Shown here: piece by piece, positions 58,078-64,000 of the stretch | How the letters are laid out: each line of letters begins with the position of its first letter | Numbering within the stretch: the stretch's first letter is position 1 | Assembly: GCA_965240325.2 (NCBI GenBank) | Contig: OZ251231.1 | Location: forward strand, 744,001 to 808,000 | Direction of reading: 5' to 3' | Source of the DNA: Rebecca billardiae RCC1528 | Lineage: Eukaryota; Haptophyta | Length of the DNA: 64,000 bases | Program-made: the position numbers and the translations under genes | The notes under the pieces: model-generated | Seen by the model: only the letters and a program-made list of their open reading frames with translations | Told to the model about the DNA's origin: nothing | The model's database searches: none

Positions 58078-59322
58078 TGCAGATTGCATGCTGTGGAAGT
58101 TCGCCTGCCGGGTGTGGCGTGGGACGAGCGGTCGCACGCGCTTGCTGCGCCAAAGCGCGCGCTCCACGCCGTCGAGCCGGCTGTTCTCGAGCGCATCATG
58201 TAGACCGTACGCCGCACCGAGTCCGGCGGCTTCAGCCGTGAGCGAGTCCGCGCTCACGGGCGCCGGCGGGCTGCTTGCTATCACGGAGGCATGGACGCCG
58301 GCCTGGCCGCGACGGCAGCATCGAGCGTGCCGCGGCGGGCGCTGGCGCTCCCTGCTACGTACGGCGGACTCGCCACGACCGCCAAACGCCGCCGCCGTGG
58401 CCAACGCCGTCGCTGAGGCCGCCGCCAGCTCAGTGATTACGCCGTCTGTCGCTGCCGGCACCGAGGGCGAGGTAGGACGAGTGACGCCGTCAGCCCCTCT
58501 CTAGTTGCAGTATGCATTCGGAGATCGACATATGTGATGAGCATCAGCATATTCAGCTATATAGTCAGCAGCAAGAGCTCTCAGCAGATCGACGCTCATC
58601 ATGGCACTCTGCCAATCTGATTGGCACTCGACTCCGACTCGCGAGTGTGATTGATCGGACTCTCGCCGGGACTCAGAGCGAGAGTGAGTACTCAGTGACA
58701 GTGAGTAAGCTGGCGCTGCGGAGTGCGGTCGGATTTACAATTACTATTAAATAATAATAAATAAAAATTAAATCGGCTGTCCATCCAGCTGATGAGCATA
58801 TTATTATTATTAATATTAATAAGCCGCGGCGGACGCCCGGACGGTCGATACCAGCAGACTTTATTACGCTACTATTAGTCCGCGTTTACACTAGCCGTCG
58901 TACTTTTAACCCTTATAATATATAGGCGTAGCTAGTTATAATAATCAAGTACGTTACTACCGGGTACTCTACTGTCACAGACTCACAGTACTGACGAGTG
59001 ACGGGTCTGAGTCTGACTCTGAGTCGTAGCTACCGAGTACGGGGGCATTGTAATCAGTACGTGTATGACACTACGTCTACGAGTGTCATACTGTACCGCA
59101 CGGTACGACGAAAGTACGGCGCCGGCTGTTAAGGCTGGTTAGCCTGGTACCGGTCACTAACTACGTCTAACTACTACGATAAGGTCCGCGCATCTGAGGC
59201 GGGATCACAGCCCGCAGCGCCGCTCTCCACTCCCGAGAGTCCAGTGACTCATGCCACTGGCTCGGATGAGAGTACCACTACCAGTTGTAAACCGGCAAAG
59301 TCACCGTCACCGTCAGGACGAG
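58078..59322. other. Convergent intergenic region, no gene assigned
   Basis: 58080-58504 is GC-rich with weak frames on both strands; 58740-58960 is AT-rich; 58960-59110 holds many GACTC/GAGTC motifs. I see no RNA gene. A small real gene in the first 400 bp cannot be excluded. Confidence 0.4.
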
Positions 59323-60279
59323 TTAAGCCCAGCGCAGTGTGAGCATGCTGACCTTCACGACACACCCATCAGTGTCAGATGAGGAGTCACAAAGCCTTTT
59401 GGTAGCGTCCACTGCTTCGCGGCGGATGCGCTCAGCCTCCTCCGCCGTCAGTGGGGATCCAAACTCGACGTGACATGGCGCGAGCCCACGCTGACGCCCG
59501 GCGATGATGCGCACGCTGAGGCCGCGCGCGGCTGCCGCTCGCACGAACGCAAAGAGGATGCCATCCGGGCACAGGAAGGAGCTGTCGCGCGTGACGTACA
59601 TGACGAAGGCGCGGGCGCCTTCGGAGCGCTGGAGGTGGGTCGCAATGGCTGCAGCGAGCGTTGGCGCATGCTCGTTCTCATACAGCACCTCGGAGGCGAG
59701 CACGACGTCGAACAAGTCGGCCGGCCCCAGCCAGTGCGTGGACGGATCGAACGAGGAGCGTGCTGCGATGACGTCCTCCGTCGTGCGGCGACCAGCCATG
59801 TTGGGGCACGCGCCGACGTCAGTGTGCTTCGCAGCAGCCTGCCAGTTCATAGCTAGCGCGCGCACACGGGTCGCAGGAGCGTGCCGCTCTTTGTTCAGCT
59901 CGGCATTATGAGCGCAGTTGGCGACGAGCGCGGGCAGGCAGTCGGTCAGCGCGACCTCGCGGGCCCCCAGTTGCGCCGCGACGAGGCCTGGCAGGCCGAG
60001 GCCACTGCCAAGCTCGAGGACGGACGCGCCCTCCAAGGGAGTCGGGTGCGCAGCCAGCCACTCGGCCAGCGCGAGCGCGCCCACCCACACGCGCCATCCC
60101 AAGCCGCCATCGCCCACCTCGAGCTCACGCACGTCCACCTCGACAGTGCTCCCGAAGCGGTACGTGCACACGGCCGGCGGGCGAGCCGAGGTGTCAGCAG
60201 TGCGGGAGTACTCGCGCTCGCCGCGCTCGCAGCTGCGGAGGACATCGCGCGCGTATGATCTCGGGAACGAGAGCCTCAT
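59323..60279 (-). CDS. METTL21-like protein lysine methyltransferase
   Basis: The 318-residue protein has the seven-beta-strand methyltransferase features of the METTL21/FAM86 group: GWRVWVGALALAEWLAAHPT before the fold, SAM-binding motif I SVLELGSGLGLPGLVAAQLG, acidic post-I VALTDCLPALVANCAHNAEL, the MNW segment and FDVVLASEVLYENEHAPTLA, equivalent to the substrate-side D-x-V-L-x-x-D-x-x-Y. Relatives methylate lysines of chaperones and elongation factors. About 35 extra residues lie between strands 4 and 5. A second domain is not present. It is divergent from the CCCH gene (288 bp). Confidence 0.85.
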   Translation of the reverse strand: MRLSFPRSYARDVLRSCERGEREYSRTADTSARPPAVCTYRFGSTVEVDVRELEVGDGGLGWRVWVGALALAEWLAAHPTPLEGASVLELGSGLGLPGLVAAQLGAREVALTDCLPALVANCAHNAELNKERHAPATRVRALAMNWQAAAKHTDVGACPNMAGRRTTEDVIAARSSFDPSTHWLGPADLFDVVLASEVLYENEHAPTLAAAIATHLQRSEGARAFVMYVTRDSSFLCPDGILFAFVRAAAARGLSVRIIAGRQRGLAPCHVEFGSPLTAEEAERIRREAVDATKRLCDSSSDTDGCVVKVSMLTLRWA

Positions 60280-60567
60280 CCCTCCTCACGGTTTGATCGT
60301 CCTACTACTGCGGCCAGCATCGTGATCGTGTGACGAGTGACGACCGACTGAGCGACACGAACTCTCCGGGAGCCGCCTTCTGGATCGGTGACACGACGAA
60401 CCTCAAATCCTCAACGACATTTCAGGGAATTCTCCGGTTTACTGGCCCGAACGTTTACGAACGGCGGCCGCCGCTGAGCATGACGAAGCAGAAAGGGCAG
60501 GCAGGTTCCTGCGTCCGCCGCCTCTAACTTCCCGCCCAGCGAGAGACCATCGATAAGCCTCGCGCCG

Positions 60568-62256
60568 ATGGCTGGCGGCAGCGGATCGCGCACGCGCGCC
60601 GAACGGCGTGCGGCACAGCACAACACCAAGTATAAGACCGAGCTCTGCAAGAACTGGCTCGAGCGTGGCACATGCCCATATGGCAACAAGTGCCAGTTCG
60701 CGCATGGCCCGAGCGACATGCGTGTGCGCGAGCACAAGCCCGCGTACAAGACGCGCCCGTGCCAGGCCTTCGTCGAGACGGGCATGTGCGCGTACGGCGT
60801 GCGCTGCAAGTACCGCCACGGCGACGATGACGAGCAGCGCCTGCTTGCGCTGCAGGAGGAGCTGCTCGGGAGCGCCGTTTGCCCCGAGGTCGGCGGCTCT
60901 AGGTTCTCTCCCATTCACGAGGGCAGGGATTACGGCGAGCGTCGAGGCGGAAGCGGCTGGCCTGAGCGCTCGGCCTACGAGCAGCACGGCGCACGCTCGG
61001 CCGTCTCGTCCGCACAGCTGGCGCCGTATGCGCCGTCGCTCCTCCTGCACGTGGCGGGCGCGTCCTCGGGCGCGAGCTCGGCGCCCTCGCCCCTCAGCTC
61101 GGCCGCGAGCCCCGCTGGTCCGGCGAGCGTGCTCTGCCTCTCGCCCGTGCACGTGGCGGCGGCCGCGGCCCCGGCCACCGCGAGCCCCGCCGTGGACCGT
61201 GGCGCCCGACCCCCGCTGAGCGTGCCGCCGCTGCCGTATGCGGCGGCGGCGCACAACATGTCGCCGTCCGCGCGTGCGCAGCTGCTCAGTGCGGCGATGG
61301 GCGGGGGCTTCCTGCCCACACACGTCGGGCAGCCCGGCCTCGGCCTCGCGCAGCACCCGCCTCCGCCGCCACCCACGCCTCCGCCGCCCTCGGCCAGACC
61401 GGCACCTCCGCCCAGCGTGCATGCGCCGCCGCCTCGTCCGCTGCAACCGCCAGCGTACGCCCGGCCGCTCAAGATGCCACAGCACCCGGACGGCGGCATG
61501 GCCGCTGCGGCCGACGACGAGTCGCCGCGCGATATCGACGCGGTGATTGACAGCATCCCGCCCGCCGGACGCGCCCCACACCCGCACCCGCACCGTCTGG
61601 GAGCTCGCGCCGAGTCGATTGAGGCGGACATGAAGAACGAGCTCACGTTTGGTGATGCAGCAGTCATGCCCACGCAGGCTCACTTCCTGCCCCCGCTGGC
61701 CGGCGACGGCACGCACGCGCTGACCTCTGATCCCGCGCCTGCCGCCGGGCCGCCACTCTCGGCAACGTCCTCGGCGCATCCGCGTCGCGATGCTGCCGGT
61801 GGCGCAGCACGGGCATCAGGCATCCCCGTGCCGCCACCGCCGCACCCAGCTTCGAGCCACGCGGCGCTGCCTGCCATTTCAGGCCGGGCCGCTTCTCGCA
61901 GCGCGGACGAGCTGGTGCACCTGCTCGCGCGCACGCAGTCTGCCATCGGCGCTGAGCTGGGTGAGCCCGCGATCCCGCCGCCGACGCTGATGGAGCGCAC
62001 CGAGAGCAACTTCTCCATCAAGGGCGTTGGCGCGCTGGGGGCCGACAACGACAACTCGACCACTGCCCAGGTCTCGCGTGGAGACAGCGAGGTTGTCCTT
62101 TCGTTTGCCGACTATTATCGTAAGGCGCTCGTTGACCAACAGCCCGTCGAGAGCTCGCCCGTCTCGGACCGGATCGCCAACCAACTGAGCCGCGTGCTCA
62201 TCGACGACGGTGACGCGCTCGCCACGAACGCATCAGCAGAGTCGTCACATAATTGA
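60568..62256 (+). CDS. Tandem CCCH zinc-finger protein, TTP (tristetraprolin) type
   Basis: This is a 562-residue protein. Two fingers at residues 27-46 and 65-84 have C-x8-C-x5-C-x3-H spacing (CKNWLERGTCPYGNKCQFAH and CQAFVETGMCAYGVRCKYRH), are each preceded by YKTEL or YKTRP, and are joined by 18 residues, exactly the TTP arrangement that binds UAUUUA-rich mRNA 3' UTRs and recruits decay factors. The remainder is disordered, rich in Ala, Pro and Ser with a PPPPPPTPPPP region, and contains repeated short acidic-hydrophobic segments (SFADYYRKALVD near the end) that may be protein-binding. It is a likely post-transcriptional regulator. Confidence 0.9.
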   Translation: MAGGSGSRTRAERRAAQHNTKYKTELCKNWLERGTCPYGNKCQFAHGPSDMRVREHKPAYKTRPCQAFVETGMCAYGVRCKYRHGDDDEQRLLALQEELLGSAVCPEVGGSRFSPIHEGRDYGERRGGSGWPERSAYEQHGARSAVSSAQLAPYAPSLLLHVAGASSGASSAPSPLSSAASPAGPASVLCLSPVHVAAAAAPATASPAVDRGARPPLSVPPLPYAAAAHNMSPSARAQLLSAAMGGGFLPTHVGQPGLGLAQHPPPPPPTPPPPSARPAPPPSVHAPPPRPLQPPAYARPLKMPQHPDGGMAAAADDESPRDIDAVIDSIPPAGRAPHPHPHRLGARAESIEADMKNELTFGDAAVMPTQAHFLPPLAGDGTHALTSDPAPAAGPPLSATSSAHPRRDAAGGAARASGIPVPPPPHPASSHAALPAISGRAASRSADELVHLLARTQSAIGAELGEPAIPPPTLMERTESNFSIKGVGALGADNDNSTTAQVSRGDSEVVLSFADYYRKALVDQQPVESSPVSDRIANQLSRVLIDDGDALATNASAESSHN

Positions 62257-63028
62257 TCGGGGGCACGGTAATGATCCGAAGACTGTCAGTGTCACCGGTC
62301 TGAGCCGCCTGAATTACGCTAGTGTCTATCTAGTCGTCTTCGGCGCAGCCCGGCAGGCTCACCGTAACTGACTCAGCTGCCGCATGCGGACCTGACGGCG
62401 GGCGCTGTCCGCGTTAGCTAATAGCGGCTAGTAGGTACTATACGTACTTACATTGCGGACTTTATAAATATTCGGCGCCGAAGTCTTATGCTGATCGAAC
62501 GTCTACTTAGTATTTCGTATTAGTAATATTTAGTATCGCGACTCGGCGACGTATAAACGGCGGTAAAGTGAATCATTATATTGACATTGTCGTCCGGTGC
62601 GTATAATGCGGATAATCGTCCGTGATCTGCTCCGACGAGCCTCCGTGACCGAACGAGCATCTAGCCCGTCTCAGTCTCACCAGGGCCTAGCCCTAGTAGC
62701 CCTAGGCACTAGCAGCAGCAGCCGATATTGGCCCGCGATGCAGGGCGGAGTCGCGCACGGTGCAGAGCCCGCAGCGCGGGCTCGAACCTAACGTCGTCAA
62801 AAAGATTATTGACCGCTTTGAGTTTGATTACAGGCTCCTGATCCCAGCCCCTGCCGTCGGCCGTCCCGTAGGGACGGGCAGCCGGGCAGCCCGCGGCAGG
62901 GCTGCGGCGCACTGCGGGTCGGGCGCACTGCCTGACCTGGTCCGAGTGCCGAGTGGTCGTGGTCGGAAGGCGCAGACACATGTCTCAGTGGCTGCTGACG
63001 CCTGCCCGTTGGCGTTGCATGCCACGTC
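62257..63028. other. Intergenic, no gene assigned
   Basis: Lower-GC 3' flank of the CCCH gene with AT-rich patches (62400-62600). A plus-strand frame from 62760 contains a plausible opening (EPNVVKKIIDRFEFDYRLLI) but degenerates into repeat sequence. Confidence 0.4.
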
Positions 63029-63333
63029 GTTAAAAAGGGACGGGGGGCGATTTTCAGGGCTGGTGTCACTGTCAGAGACCGATTTTCGATTTCACGAGAC
63101 CGCATTAGCAGGCATCATTTATTTTCTGAGTCAATACAATATTAGCGATCCGGACGCGAAGAGGGCCGATCTGCAGTGGCGATGCACGTCCACGGTCCCG
63201 AGCACTGAGTCGATCCAGTGAAAGCGTGGACGGGGCGTGAGCTCACGTCCAAACACACACTTAACGTAACGGACCGTTACTAACGATTTTTCCGGCGGCC
63301 AATGAGATTGAATCAAGGAGCGACGACTACGTT
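63029..63333 (+). repeat. Dispersed repeat copy B (partner at 13929-14162)
   Basis: It shares ordered blocks with the minus strand of copy A, including GTAACGGACCGTTAC (a 7-bp inverted MYB-like pair) and GATTTTTCCGG...CCAATGAGATTG. It lies about 260 bp upstream of the truncated gene at the right edge, so a promoter role is conceivable. Confidence 0.7.
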
Positions 63334-63590
63334 TATTATGGCGATTTTGTATTCGGGCTTACGGATACGACGCGGTCAACCGTGACCTCATCATCATTTG
63401 ATTCTACCGCTTCAGTGCTTCGCGTTTACGGCTATATTTAAACCGCACCTGTCATCAATGAATGCGTACCCATAATTATTACGGCCGCCTCGTTACAATC
63501 ATAGTAGTATTGCGGATAGTGACACCGTGTTCGCCGCCCGCCGTGCGCTGCTTTATTTCACGGCGGTCTTCGGGACGCACATCGGACGCG

Positions 63591-64000
63591 ATGCCGCGTT
63601 GCGGGCGGCGCGCCTCCCCCCACGCGGTCAAGTATTGGTCGAAGATTCCGCCCTCGCAGCTGCGCCAGGCCATCAACGATGATGCGCTCACGCTCGGCGT
63701 GGTCGCCGCCCTTGTGATGACCGGCTCGGCCGCGGCGCTCCTGTTCAGCAGCGACGACTTTGCGGAGGAGCTCTCGGAGGGCGCGCGGTGGTGGGTGCAC
63801 CACCTCTACATCGCGTGCAACGTCGTGTCGGTCATGGCGGGGCTGGCGTGCATCTTAATCGGCGCGTACACCGTCGTGCATGGTGCGAAGGTGCACGACG
63901 ACTACTTCTTGGAGTTCGTCGCGCACGTCAAGGGTGACCCCGTGAACGAGGCCGTGGGGTACTTCAATGTCTCGGTCATCGGTTTCGTGCTGGGCGTGCT
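63591..64000 (+). CDS. Multi-pass membrane protein, N-terminal part (cut by window edge)
   Basis: From the ATG at 63591 the frame is open to the right edge (136 codons). A basic start (MPRCGRRASPHAVKYWSKIP) precedes hydrophobic segments LTLGVVAALVMTGSAAALLF, IACNVVSVMAGLACILIGAY and VSVIGFVLGV. It is the only frame here with balanced coding composition. No family recognised; the rest is outside the window. Confidence 0.6.
   Translation, partial: MPRCGRRASPHAVKYWSKIPPSQLRQAINDDALTLGVVAALVMTGSAAALLFSSDDFAEELSEGARWWVHHLYIACNVVSVMAGLACILIGAYTVVHGAKVHDDYFLEFVAHVKGDPVNEAVGYFNVSVIGFVLGV

Noticed and set aside
62745-62795. Second tRNA-like T-loop (GGTTCGAGCCC on the minus strand)
   Set aside because: No cloverleaf can be completed; the match is limited to the loop.

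Overview
This is a gene-dense, GC-rich nuclear segment of a eukaryotic microalga. The support is spliceosomal introns (GT...AG), targeted organellar proteins, and a eukaryotic set of proteins: ubiquitin E1, an ESCRT-I subunit, BCS1-type AAA, GT13 and GT90 glycosyltransferases, TTP-type CCCH, PWWP and MYND. Very GC-rich short introns, a cysteine-rich C-terminal module on an algal glycosyltransferase and an EsV-1-7 repeat protein make a haptophyte (perhaps pavlovophyte-like) or another chromist alga my best guess. That taxonomic call is inference only.

Layout. 0-26.3 kb is ordinary gene space arranged almost entirely as head-to-head pairs: ankyrin protein/bL21m, FIST protein/FKBP-like, PWWP protein/BCS1-like AAA, HMG-box protein/Sel1-MYND, VPS37/UBA1, oxidoreductase/RCC1 protein, then a plastid-type fatty acid desaturase. 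The oxidoreductase/RCC1 promoter has been split by a 2.28-kb fold-back transposon with 973-bp inverted arms and an 8-bp target duplication.

27.2-43.7 kb is a mobile-element island. It holds a 3-kb unit in tandem duplicate (an unknown two-exon gene plus a truncated UvrD-like helicase), small insertions recognisable from empty sites, a nearly spacer-free 1.5-kb + 1.5-kb palindrome, a perfect 29-bp hairpin, a second fold-back element of 1.12 kb, and a 2.4-kb composite with terminal inverted repeats and a gag-like ORF.

44-64 kb returns to gene space: a ten-repeat EsV-1-7 protein divergent from a GT13 glycosyltransferase, a possible second Golgi-type protein, a small hypothetical gene divergent from a membrane-anchored WD40 protein, two further glycosyltransferase-like genes whose start codons lie 37 bp apart, a mitochondrial EF-hand protein, a METTL21-like methyltransferase divergent from a CCCH zinc-finger protein, and a membrane protein cut by the right edge. 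Four genes look like glycan-building enzymes of the secretory pathway (45.9-57.5 kb), so this part may be a loose functional neighbourhood. Introns were placed by reading-frame logic and splice consensus only. Starts are the first in-frame ATG unless stated.
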